In this document: positions 57,392-64,000 of the stretch, in pieces | How positions within the stretch are numbered: position 1 is the first letter of the stretch | Layout of the letters: the number at the start of each line of letters is the position of its first letter | Origin: Bifidobacterium bohemicum DSM 22767 | GTDB taxonomy: Bacteria; Actinomycetota; Actinomycetes; Actinomycetales; Bifidobacteriaceae | Assembly: GCF_000741525.1 (NCBI RefSeq) | Contig: NZ_JGYP01000002.1 | Span: forward strand, 62,001 to 126,000 | Length of the DNA: 64,000 nucleotides | Direction of reading: 5' to 3' | The notes under the pieces: generated by a model | What the model was told of the DNA's origin: nothing | Databases searched by the model: none | Seen by the model: only the letters and a program-made list of their open reading frames with translations | Program-made: the position numbers and the translations under genes

Positions 57392-58759
57392 TCATTTGAG
57401 CAGCAGACGTCCCTTCGTCTTCGGCAGAAGCTTCGGCATCCCCTGTCCGTTGACCGCATCCGCATCCACAATGACCTCACCGATGCCGTTCATCTCCGGC
57501 AGACGGAACATCGTGTCCTCGAGCGTGTGTTCGATAATCGAGCGCAGACCTCTGGCACCAGTGCCATTGGCATCCGCGGTCTTGGCAATGGCTTCGATGG
57601 CTCCATCGGTAAAGGAAAGGGTCACGCCGTCCACTGCGAAAAGTTTGCCGTATTGCTTCGTCAACGCATTGACCGGCTTGGTCAGAATGTCCGCGAGATC
57701 ATCACAAGTCAGTTCATCCAACACGCTGACCACCGGAAGGCGACCAATGAATTCCGGCAACAGACCGAACTTTTCAAGATCATCGGCGGCAACATGACGC
57801 AACAGCCGCTGACCCTTTACGGTCATCTCATCAGATGAACCCGCTACGCCTGACGCTGCCTTGAAACCGCTGTGGCGCACGCCCAGGCGCTCGGCGACAA
57901 TACCGTCAAGCCCAACGAAAGCGCCTCCGCAAATGAAAAGGATGTCGCGTGTGTCGACCTTGACCGTTTGCTGTTCACGGTGTTTGCGGGTGCCCTCCCC
58001 CGCAAGGGGAACCGAGGCCACGCTGCCTTCCAGGATCTTCAGGAGCGCCTGTTGCACACCTTCACCACTCACATCGCGCGTCAGAGAGTTGTTTTCACAG
58101 CTTTTACGTGCAATCTTGTCAATCTCGTCGATATAGACGATTCCGCGCTCTGCGCGAGCCACGTCGCCATCGGCCGCTTCCAACAGACGCTGCAACACGC
58201 TTTCCACATCGTCGCCTATGTATCCGGCCTCGGTGAGCGTGGTGGCATCGACAATGACGAAAGGCACGTTCATGACTTTGGCAAGGGTCTGGGCGAGATA
58301 CGTTTTGCCTACTCCCGTGGGTCCTAGAAGTAGAATATTGGATTTAGCGACTTCCACCCCGGCATATGGGTTACTCGCGCGCGTCGCGGTGCTTCTTTTG
58401 CCATCCGCCGGTTGATCGGGCGAAAAGGACTGAGCCGGGGGACCGGCATAATCAACAGCCTGCATATTCACACGTTTGTAATGGTTATATACAGCAACGG
58501 AAAGCGTCCGCTTGGCTTGGGGCTGCCCGATGACATAACGATTAAGAAAAGCATCGATTTCAGACGGCTTAGGCAGTTTGAGCGCATTGAAATCAACATC
58601 AGCCTCATGCTCGTCGGAGATCATGTCGGCGCATAAGGCGATGCACGCGTCGCAAATCGCCGCACCCTGCCCGGTGACAAGCTTGTGGACCTGTCTTTCG
58701 GTCTTGCCACAGAACGAACAGCGCGGCACGCTGTTCTTGTAGCTCACCACGTCACCCAT
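57392..58759 (-). CDS. clpX: ATP-dependent Clp protease ATP-binding subunit ClpX
   Basis: ClpX unfolds tagged proteins for ClpP. The ATG at 58759 with AGAGGCGGC upstream gives 455 residues. The zinc domain is [15 protein letters not shown] then ICDACIALC (about 12-42). Walker A is [14 protein letters not shown] near 130, Walker [11 protein letters not shown] near 195, and the pore/sensor regions include ISGE-type [16 protein letters not shown] and [19 protein letters not shown] Ser/Thr/Pro-rich linker lies before the ATPase core. It is 234 bases after clpP2 and probably follows in the same unit or has its own promoter in that gap. Confidence 0.96.
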   Translation of the reverse strand: MGDVVSYKNSVPRCSFCGKTERQVHKLVTGQGAAICDACIALCADMISDEHEADVDFNALKLPKPSEIDAFLNRYVIGQPQAKRTLSVAVYNHYKRVNMQAVDYAGPPAQSFSPDQPADGKRSTATRASNPYAGVEVAKSNILLLGPTGVGKTYLAQTLAKVMNVPFVIVDATTLTEAGYIGDDVESVLQRLLEAADGDVARAERGIVYIDEIDKIARKSCENNSLTRDVSGEGVQQALLKILEGSVASVPLAGEGTRKHREQQTVKVDTRDILFICGGAFVGLDGIVAERLGVRHSGFKAASGVAGSSDEMTVKGQRLLRHVAADDLEKFGLLPEFIGRLPVVSVLDELTCDDLADILTKPVNALTKQYGKLFAVDGVTLSFTDGAIEAIAKTADANGTGARGLRSIIEHTLEDTMFRLPEMNGIGEVIVDADAVNGQGMPKLLPKTKGRLLLK

Positions 58760-58915
58760 GCCGCCTCTTTTCCCGATTGCGTTCCGGCATTGGTTGCGGT
58801 GCACCTAACCCCGTCCGCAATGCGTATTGCCAAATGCCGAAATTCAAATTCATCGGGCTCCACTCTACCGCACCACGCAGTCAACCAGCACAACATGGAA
58901 GAACCCGGAAAACGT

Positions 58916-58961
58916 ACTGCGCCGTCTCCCCACCTGTACCCAGACGGAGCAACGGCGCAGT
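58916..58961 (-). terminator. Terminator between clpP2 and clpX
   Basis: ACTGCGCCGT pairs with ACGGCGCAGT, extended by CTCC/GGAG with a 2-base bulge, and on the minus strand is followed by ACGTTTTCC. It begins about 30 bases after the clpP2 stop, so clpX transcription likely restarts downstream. Confidence 0.8.
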
Positions 58962-58993
58962 ATCACTCGACTTGACGGAACGCACTGACCTGA

Positions 58994-59665
58994 TTACTTG
59001 CGGTTAGCCAACACCTCGTCCACCATCCCGTACTCCTTGGCTTCCTGAGCCGTCAGGAACGTGTCGACCTCGATATCCTTACGGACGCGTTCGACCGGTT
59101 GACCCGTGTGCTTGGAAAGCGTCTGCTCAAGCCATTCACGCATACGCAGCATCTCTTTGGCCTGGATTTCGATTTCCGTGGCCTTGCCCTGCCCCTGGTC
59201 AATGGCCGGCTGATGAATCAGCACGCGCGCATTCGGCAGCATCAGGCGTTTGCCGTGGGTACCGGCGGCCAGCAATACTGCGGCAGCGGATGCGGCCTGA
59301 CCCAGGCACACCGTCTGCACATCGGGCTTGATGTACTGCATGGTGTCGTAGATGGCCGTCATGGCCGTCATCGAACCACCTGGAGAATTGATGTACATCA
59401 TCACATCACGGTTCGCATCCTGGCTTTCAAGCACAAGTAGCTGCGCCATGACGTCATCTGCGGACGAATCGTCAACCTGCACACCCAGGAAAATAATCCG
59501 ATCCTCAAACAGACGACTGTAGGCATCCTGCGTCTTCATGCCATACGGCGTCTTCTCGCTGAACTGGGGCATGACGTAACGGCTTTCCGGCCGGAACCCG
59601 GCCACGCCACGCGAACCCGCCATGCGCTCGGCGCGCGCTACGAACTTCGCTTCCTCACTTGCCAT
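58994..59665 (-). CDS. clpP2: ATP-dependent Clp protease proteolytic subunit ClpP2
   Basis: The ATG at 59665 lies 2 bases after the clpP1 stop, and a GTG overlapping that stop is an alternative, so the pair is coupled. The 223-residue subunit has catalytic serine in LGQAASAAAVLLAAG near 120, histidine in VLIHQPAIDQ near 147, and the aspartate expected near 198 in the RKDIEVDTFLTAQEAKEYG segment. The N-terminus is longer than in E. coli ClpP. Actinobacterial ClpP1 and ClpP2 form a mixed tetradecamer. Confidence 0.94.
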   Translation of the reverse strand: MASEEAKFVARAERMAGSRGVAGFRPESRYVMPQFSEKTPYGMKTQDAYSRLFEDRIIFLGVQVDDSSADDVMAQLLVLESQDANRDVMMYINSPGGSMTAMTAIYDTMQYIKPDVQTVCLGQAASAAAVLLAAGTHGKRLMLPNARVLIHQPAIDQGQGKATEIEIQAKEMLRMREWLEQTLSKHTGQPVERVRKDIEVDTFLTAQEAKEYGMVDEVLANRK

Positions 59666-59667
59666 GT

Positions 59668-60288
59668 TCACTCCCCATCCTTGACCGCGTTCATCGTGCC
59701 GGGCGTCGTCACGATCTTGTCGAAGAATCCGTAATCCAAAGCCTGCTGGGCAGTGAACCAGTGATCGTATTCATTGTCCCGGTAAATCTCCTCAATCGTG
59801 TGCCCGGTCTGCTCGGCGGTCAATTGAGACATGGTCTTCTTCATGTCCATAATCAGCTCCGCATTGATACGGACATCGGTTGCGGTGCCACCGATGCCGC
59901 CGGAAGGCTGATGCATCAGAATACGAGCGTGCGAAGTGGCGAAACGCTTGCCCTTCGTGCCGCTGGAGAGCAGGAACTGCCCCATGGAGGCGGCCATGCC
60001 GATGGCGACCGTGGCCACGTCCGGCTCAATGAGCTGCATGGTGTCGTAAATGGCCATACCGGCGGTCACCGAACCACCGGGGGAATTGATATACAGCCAG
60101 ATATCTTTCTTCGGATCTTCCGCCGCGAGCATAAGCATCTGAGCGCAAATGACATTCGCATTGGAGTCCTTGACTTCATCACCGAGCCAGATGATGCGCT
60201 CTTTCAAGAGTCTGTTGAAAATGGGATCCGTGACGGACGGGGAACCACCCTCGTCCATCGACGGCGTAGACGTCAGCAATCCTGCCAC
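59668..60288 (-). CDS. clpP1: ATP-dependent Clp protease proteolytic subunit ClpP1
   Basis: The GTG at 60288 is chosen because AAAAGGAGATACG stands directly before it; the frame extends upstream to 60498, but that part matches no ClpP. The result is 206 residues. The catalytic serine lies in [15 protein letters not shown] near 100, histidine in [13 protein letters not shown] near 125 and aspartate in [11 protein letters not shown] near 170. It precedes clpP2 with coupling. A -10-like TATTCT on the minus strand near 60325 could be its promoter, inside the gap after clc. Confidence 0.94.
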   Translation of the reverse strand: MAGLLTSTPSMDEGGSPSVTDPIFNRLLKERIIWLGDEVKDSNANVICAQMLMLAAEDPKKDIWLYINSPGGSVTAGMAIYDTMQLIEPDVATVAIGMAASMGQFLLSSGTKGKRFATSHARILMHQPSGGIGGTATDVRINAELIMDMKKTMSQLTAEQTGHTIEEIYRDNEYDHWFTAQQALDYGFFDKIVTTPGTMNAVKDGE

Positions 60289-60341
60289 CGTATCTCCTTT
60301 TATATTCATCATTGGGTTTCTTCTTAGAATACTACCCTGCC

Positions 60342-61646
60342 TCATACGACAGTCCGATCCGTTTTGCGCACAGCACGACGACGCCATTGTGAAAACCCAA
60401 TTTGCACTATCTTCGAAACCATCATAGAAAGAGCCACCGCCAGCCCCACCGGCACGAAGTACGCCATGGGCGCCTGGGTCAGCTCCATGACGAGGCACAT
60501 CGCCATCAGAGGAGCCTGCTGCGAAGCTGCAAGCAAGGCAGCAGCACCGACCAAGGCGCAGGCCGTCACGCTGGAGCCCGGCACCATAAACGCCCAGGCC
60601 AAGCCCAGGATGGCGCCCAACGTCGCCCCGATCGAGATACCGGGTTGCAACACGCCTCCAGAGGCACCGGAACGAATCGTAGCTAATGTCAGTACGATTT
60701 TAGCCACCAGAAGCCCGACCAGCATCAGCAAGGCCGCGACGGATGCATGGCCTGGCACCGAAAAGGCGTGTTGGGCCACGGAACGTCCATTGCCCATCAC
60801 CTCAGGCAGCCATATCGCCACAACACCCGTGGCAAGCGCGGCAAGCGGCAACATCCACACAATTGAAACACCTTGTGGCTGATGTGAACCGGCCCACTGT
60901 GATCCGGCTCTGAAAGCGGTGCCCATCAGCCCGGCAAACACCCCGCAGGCCACCGCAAACACGGAGAGGCTCAGTGGAGGCAGTCCAGCGCGCCCCAAGC
61001 CAGACATGTCGTAGAAGACACCCCTTCCACCGATCAGACCAGCCGACCAAGCCGAAACGGCGGAGGTTCCAAGGGCCAAGGCCACCGTCTGACCAGTCAC
61101 GTCGGTGAGCAATATCTCAACGGCGAAGAACGTGCCGGCGAGAGGGGCCGCATATACCCCAGCAAGCCCCGCGGCGGCCGCGACCGCGACTATCAGCCGG
61201 CGATCATGGTCGGTCAGTCGAAACACCTTGGCGAAGCGTTGCCCAAGCATGGCGCCGAATTCGCGCGGCGCCACCTCGCGTCCTATCGATGCGCCCGATC
61301 CCACAATGAAAATCTGCAACAGAACATGCACGGTGGTCTGCCAGCCTGGCATCGTCCGCCCATCCACCGCCTGCGCCACCGAAGGCACCTTCTTCGTACG
61401 AGTTCGCAACAGCCACCAAACGGCGGCAGCAACGGTGCATCCGACGGAAACCGAGACCACGCGCCGCAACGGCGGAACGACGAGCGGACCAGACGCCGAG
61501 GGACTTTCGGCGTATCCCATCATGAAGCGCTCAACCAATACGAGCAACAGGCGCAACAGACCGGAGCTGACCCCGACGACCGCGCCAAGCACCATGACGG
61601 CCAGAGCCATGAATCCCAGCCGCCTCACCCGGCTATATTGGCACAT
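60342..61646 (-). CDS. CLC-family chloride channel/antiporter
   Basis: The ATG at 61646 follows GGGGAGAGGT and gives 434 residues with about 11 membrane helices. The selectivity-filter region reads [17 protein letters not shown] near residue 125, so the gating glutamate (Glu of GRE) is retained while the usual GREGP is GREVAP. A second motif is [17 protein letters not shown] near 160, and the late [15 protein letters not shown] and [21 protein letters not shown] are typical. Chloride or another anion is likely; fluoride-specific CLCs have a different filter. It lies between tig and clpP1 and is probably co-transcribed with neither with certainty. Confidence 0.9.
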   Translation of the reverse strand: MCQYSRVRRLGFMALAVMVLGAVVGVSSGLLRLLLVLVERFMMGYAESPSASGPLVVPPLRRVVSVSVGCTVAAAVWWLLRTRTKKVPSVAQAVDGRTMPGWQTTVHVLLQIFIVGSGASIGREVAPREFGAMLGQRFAKVFRLTDHDRRLIVAVAAAAGLAGVYAAPLAGTFFAVEILLTDVTGQTVALALGTSAVSAWSAGLIGGRGVFYDMSGLGRAGLPPLSLSVFAVACGVFAGLMGTAFRAGSQWAGSHQPQGVSIVWMLPLAALATGVVAIWLPEVMGNGRSVAQHAFSVPGHASVAALLMLVGLLVAKIVLTLATIRSGASGGVLQPGISIGATLGAILGLAWAFMVPGSSVTACALVGAAALLAASQQAPLMAMCLVMELTQAPMAYFVPVGLAVALSMMVSKIVQIGFSQWRRRAVRKTDRTVV

Positions 61647-61717
61647 ACCTCTCCCCATGCTTCGTTGTCCGTTCAGAATCACTCAGGGCCTTACCGTGGC
61701 CGGACCTCGGATATGGT

Positions 61718-61756
61718 ACGGGACGGGAATCCAGAAAATGCTGGACCCCGTCCCGT
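61718..61756. terminator. Terminator between tig and clc
   Basis: ACGGGACGGG pairs perfectly with CCCGTCCCGT, extended by CCAG/CTGG. The plus side is followed by CGCCCTTTTATG. It lies about 55 bases after the tig stop, separating tig from clc. Confidence 0.8.
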
Positions 61757-61810
61757 CGCCCTTTTATGACTCAACACACCGCCTCTTGCGCCGTACCGGG
61801 TCCGGCGGAC

Positions 61811-63184
61811 CTACTCCTGGGCAGGTTCGTCGTGAGAGGAAAGCTCATTCGCGACCTCTGCAGCCGCGGATGCCGCTTCAACGCTTTCGTTCTCTTCGCC
61901 CTCGTCCTCACCGAGGAACGGGCTCAGGTCAAGCTCCTCCCCATCGCAAGTGAACTTCACGGCGCGCATACCGGCCAGAAGCCCCTTGGAACGGCCGACT
62001 TCCTGCACCGCACTGCCAAGCTGGCCATTGTTGACGATCGCATTGATGAAAGCACCGGGATCCATGCCATACTGCTGAGCGATGGAAGCGAGGAAGTTGG
62101 TCACGTCCATCTGGGAGACCTTGATCTCCAGCTGCTCGGCCAAGGTGTCAAGCACGATCTGGTCGCGCAGTTCCTTTTCGGCAGACTCCTGGGCTTCCTT
62201 CTTTTGCTCGTCGGTAGCCTTGTCGGAATCGGCGGTCACTTGTTGCAGACGCTCGGAAACCGTCTGTTCAAGCACGCCCTTGGGCAGAGGAATCTCAATG
62301 TCCTTCTCAAGGGCGTCGATGAACGCGTCACGAGCCTCATTGGCCTGCTTGCCTTGGTTGTCGTTCTCGCATGCCTTGCGGATATCGGCCTTCAGGTCGT
62401 CGAGCGTATCGAATTCGGACGCTTCCTGAGCGAAGTCGTCATCGAGTTCCGGGAGCTCTTCGGACTTGACGGAGTTGACCTTCACGTTGATCTGCGCCTT
62501 CTGTCCTTCGTGCTCGCCGCTTTCGAGCGTACCTTCGAAGGTGGTGTCCTCGCCGGCAGAAAGGCCGTCAAGGGCCTCGTCGATACCGTCGAGCAGGGTG
62601 CCGCTGCCCAGTTCGTAGCTGACGCCCTCCTGGGAGTCGACTTCCTCGCCATCAATGGTGGCCTTGAGGTCGATGTTGGCGTAATCGCCCTTCTTGGCGG
62701 GGCGGTCGACACCCACCAGCGTGCCGAAACGCTGACGCAGATTGTCAAGGCGCTTGTCGACGTCCTCATCCGTGACTTCGGCCTTGGCAACGTCCAGAGT
62801 CATGCCTTCAAGCGAAGGCAGCTCGATTTCGGGGCGGCGCTCGACGGTCGCGGTGAACTGCAACTTGGTGTCATCCTTGGCGCTGGTCGGCAGCTGCTTG
62901 ACATCAAGTTGGGGCTGAGCCATCGGACGGATCTTCTTCTCTTCCAAGGCCTTGGAGTAAAGCTCAGGCACGCCGTTATTCGCAGCCTCACCCGCGACCG
63001 CACCAAAGCCGACGCGCTGATCGACGATCGGACCGGGCACATGCCCCTTGCGGAAGCCTGGAATATTGATCTGCTTGGCAATTTCCTTACGGGCCTGATC
63101 AAGGTAAGGCTCGAAATCCTCCGCGTCGGCGGTGACGGTGAGTTTCACCTTCGTGGGTTCGAGGTTTCTGACGCTGATTTTCAC
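61811..63184 (-). CDS. tig: Trigger factor
   Basis: Trigger factor is the ribosome-bound chaperone with peptidyl-prolyl isomerase activity. The 457-residue protein has the ribosome-binding N-terminus with the signature GFRKGHVPGPIVDQRVG near 45, the FKBP-like domain (about 150-245: KGDYANIDLKATIDGEEVD, LGSGTLLDGIDEAL), and the helical chaperone arms, ending in an acidic tail of about 40 residues (GEDEGEENESVEA). The ATG at 63184 is followed at once by the canonical MKISVRNLEPTKVKLTV start. In many bacteria tig is directly next to clpP; here clc separates them. Confidence 0.97.
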   Translation of the reverse strand: MKISVRNLEPTKVKLTVTADAEDFEPYLDQARKEIAKQINIPGFRKGHVPGPIVDQRVGFGAVAGEAANNGVPELYSKALEEKKIRPMAQPQLDVKQLPTSAKDDTKLQFTATVERRPEIELPSLEGMTLDVAKAEVTDEDVDKRLDNLRQRFGTLVGVDRPAKKGDYANIDLKATIDGEEVDSQEGVSYELGSGTLLDGIDEALDGLSAGEDTTFEGTLESGEHEGQKAQINVKVNSVKSEELPELDDDFAQEASEFDTLDDLKADIRKACENDNQGKQANEARDAFIDALEKDIEIPLPKGVLEQTVSERLQQVTADSDKATDEQKKEAQESAEKELRDQIVLDTLAEQLEIKVSQMDVTNFLASIAQQYGMDPGAFINAIVNNGQLGSAVQEVGRSKGLLAGMRAVKFTCDGEELDLSPFLGEDEGEENESVEAASAAAEVANELSSHDEPAQE

Positions 63185-63231
63185 GCTGGTCTCCTGACGA
63201 TATGCGACTACTTCTGCCCTTGGGGCAACCG

Positions 63232-64000
63232 TTATATGATAACTCGACTTACGGACGCTGCTATCAGGCTAATCTGCCACTCTCGAGCCCCTTGTTCTCG
63301 TAAAAAGGCGGCCACATCGAGCCCGGCGGCGTTGTCACGCCAGCATAGATTACGTAGGATTTGGGGCTTAATGACGATTTCGCTCGGTGTGTGGGTATCC
63401 TCGGCGATGGTCCCAACCACGGATTGCACAGCCTTGAGGCGCCTGTAACGGTCGGGATGTTGCGCCTTCCAGTATTTCATGGACTTGGGGGCGTTCGCAT
63501 TCGGATCGTCCTTTCGCGGACGCGGGAGGGTCGGCCAATCCTTCGGCCCAAGCTCCAAGGCCTGCTCGATGACATGCTTCCAGACATTGGGTTTCACAGA
63601 TCGTTGGATGGGGGCATACCGCTCGAACATCTTGTCCTGCTCGCTGCCGGTGTGCATACGCACGCGCTCGTTGAGACTGCGTATCTGACGGAACTCCTTG
63701 CCGTTATGCGGTTTACGTCGCGCGGCCTCAATAATGGCCGCATCGGACAACAGCAGGCCGGGTTCAATATCGTACTGCCGTGCCAACTCGTCGCGTTTGG
63801 TCCACAACGCCTTGGCAACCGCCTGCCCCTGACGGTCACGACTCAACACGGTGAAATGCGAGATGTGCATCCATGGTACCGGATGAACCGGCTGCGGCCC
63901 CATGCCTTGCTCCAGCGCATAGGCGAACTCCTCCTCGGCCCACTGCATTTTCCCGGATTTTTCCAAATCCTCACGCATCGCGGTTTCAAGCTCGATAAGC
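63232..64000 (-). CDS. rnd: Ribonuclease D-like protein, C-terminal portion with HRDC region (5' end outside window)
   Basis: The frame is open beyond the window edge; only the final 256 residues are visible. They fit the C-terminal half of RNase D: WAEEEFAYALEQG, then an HRDC-type helical segment (KRDELARQYDIEPGLLLSDAAIIEAARRKP). A second HRDC-like part follows, with RYRRLKAVQSVVGTIAEDTHTPSEIVIKPQILRNLCW in shorter pieces. The 3'-5' exonuclease domain should lie upstream. RNase D trims tRNA and small RNA precursors. It lies 47 bases upstream of tig on the same strand. Confidence 0.82.
   Translation of the reverse strand, partial: LIELETAMREDLEKSGKMQWAEEEFAYALEQGMGPQPVHPVPWMHISHFTVLSRDRQGQAVAKALWTKRDELARQYDIEPGLLLSDAAIIEAARRKPHNGKEFRQIRSLNERVRMHTGSEQDKMFERYAPIQRSVKPNVWKHVIEQALELGPKDWPTLPRPRKDDPNANAPKSMKYWKAQHPDRYRRLKAVQSVVGTIAEDTHTPSEIVIKPQILRNLCWRDNAAGLDVAAFLREQGAREWQISLIAASVSRVII

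Noticed and set aside
60289..60498. N-terminal extension of ClpP1
   Set aside because: The extension overlaps the clc 3' end, lacks ClpP similarity, and an excellent ribosome site precedes the GTG at 60288.
61766..63448. 560-codon plus-strand frame opposite tig
   Set aside because: It is antisense to trigger factor and composed of Leu/Gly/Val-rich shadow sequence.

Overview
This 64 kb window reads as the chromosome of a high-G+C Gram-positive actinobacterium, most likely a Bifidobacterium. Supporting signs are a WhiB1-type iron-sulfur regulator beside a PdtaS-type histidine kinase, the actinobacterial order eno - divIC - DUF501 - ppx, two tandem ClpP subunits, LuxS, a single-polypeptide glutamine-dependent PurL, and an LTA-synthase-like sulfatase. 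The genus call is an inference; the species cannot be read from the sequence. Nearly every gene is a housekeeping or cell-envelope gene with coherent reading frames. I found no CRISPR array, rRNA operon, transposase, phage genes or obvious genomic island.

Region by region: 1-10.7 kb is a collinear purine cluster, purT (cut by the window edge), purC, purL, purF, purM and purD. It is followed by a decayed FtsX/MacB-type permease pseudogene (about 10.8-11.9 kb). 12.1-18.9 kb is an envelope block: an LTA-synthase-like sulfatase on the minus strand and, divergently, a membrane-anchored esterase and an MprF-like protein. 19.2-22.1 kb holds a Fur-family regulator, purK, purE and a YhbY RNA-binding protein on the minus strand. 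22.2-25.4 kb contains tRNA-Arg(UCU), a regulator that appears to lack its AlbA/Schlafen DNA-binding part, and an anion permease preceded by a possible coupled small ORF. 25.6-33.5 kb is a minus-strand run: dnaG, dgt, alr, a GNAT acetyltransferase, luxS, comF and a HAD phosphatase. 33.6-45.0 kb is an actinobacterial envelope/regulatory block: a zincin-like protein, a DUF5719 protein, a large GT2 membrane glycosyltransferase, two LCP ligases, whiB1, a PdtaS-like kinase and hemolysin III. 45.2-51.2 kb carries greA, an FKBP isomerase, tRNA-Leu(UAA), ppx, DUF501, divIC and eno. 51.4-57.3 kb has mfd and pth (overlapping), a DsbA-like membrane protein and tRNA-Arg(ACG). 57.4-64 kb is the protein-quality block clpX, clpP2, clpP1, clc, tig and the end of an RNase D gene.

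How they work together: purT/C/L/F/M/D with purE/K cover the IMP pathway from PRPP to SAICAR. purB, purH and any purN must lie outside the window. The two LCP proteins, the GT2 protein, the LTA-like synthase, the MprF-like protein and divIC all serve envelope assembly. Trigger factor, ClpP1P2 and ClpX form a folding/degradation module.

I saw no clear previously undescribed multi-gene system. The most informative leads are regulatory: a LacI-type palindrome upstream of enolase, a tandem operator-like repeat upstream of hlyIII, a His/Met/Cys-rich small ORF overlapping an anion permease, a permease pseudogene with three reconstructable frameshifts, and an AlbA-family regulator that has lost its DNA-binding end.
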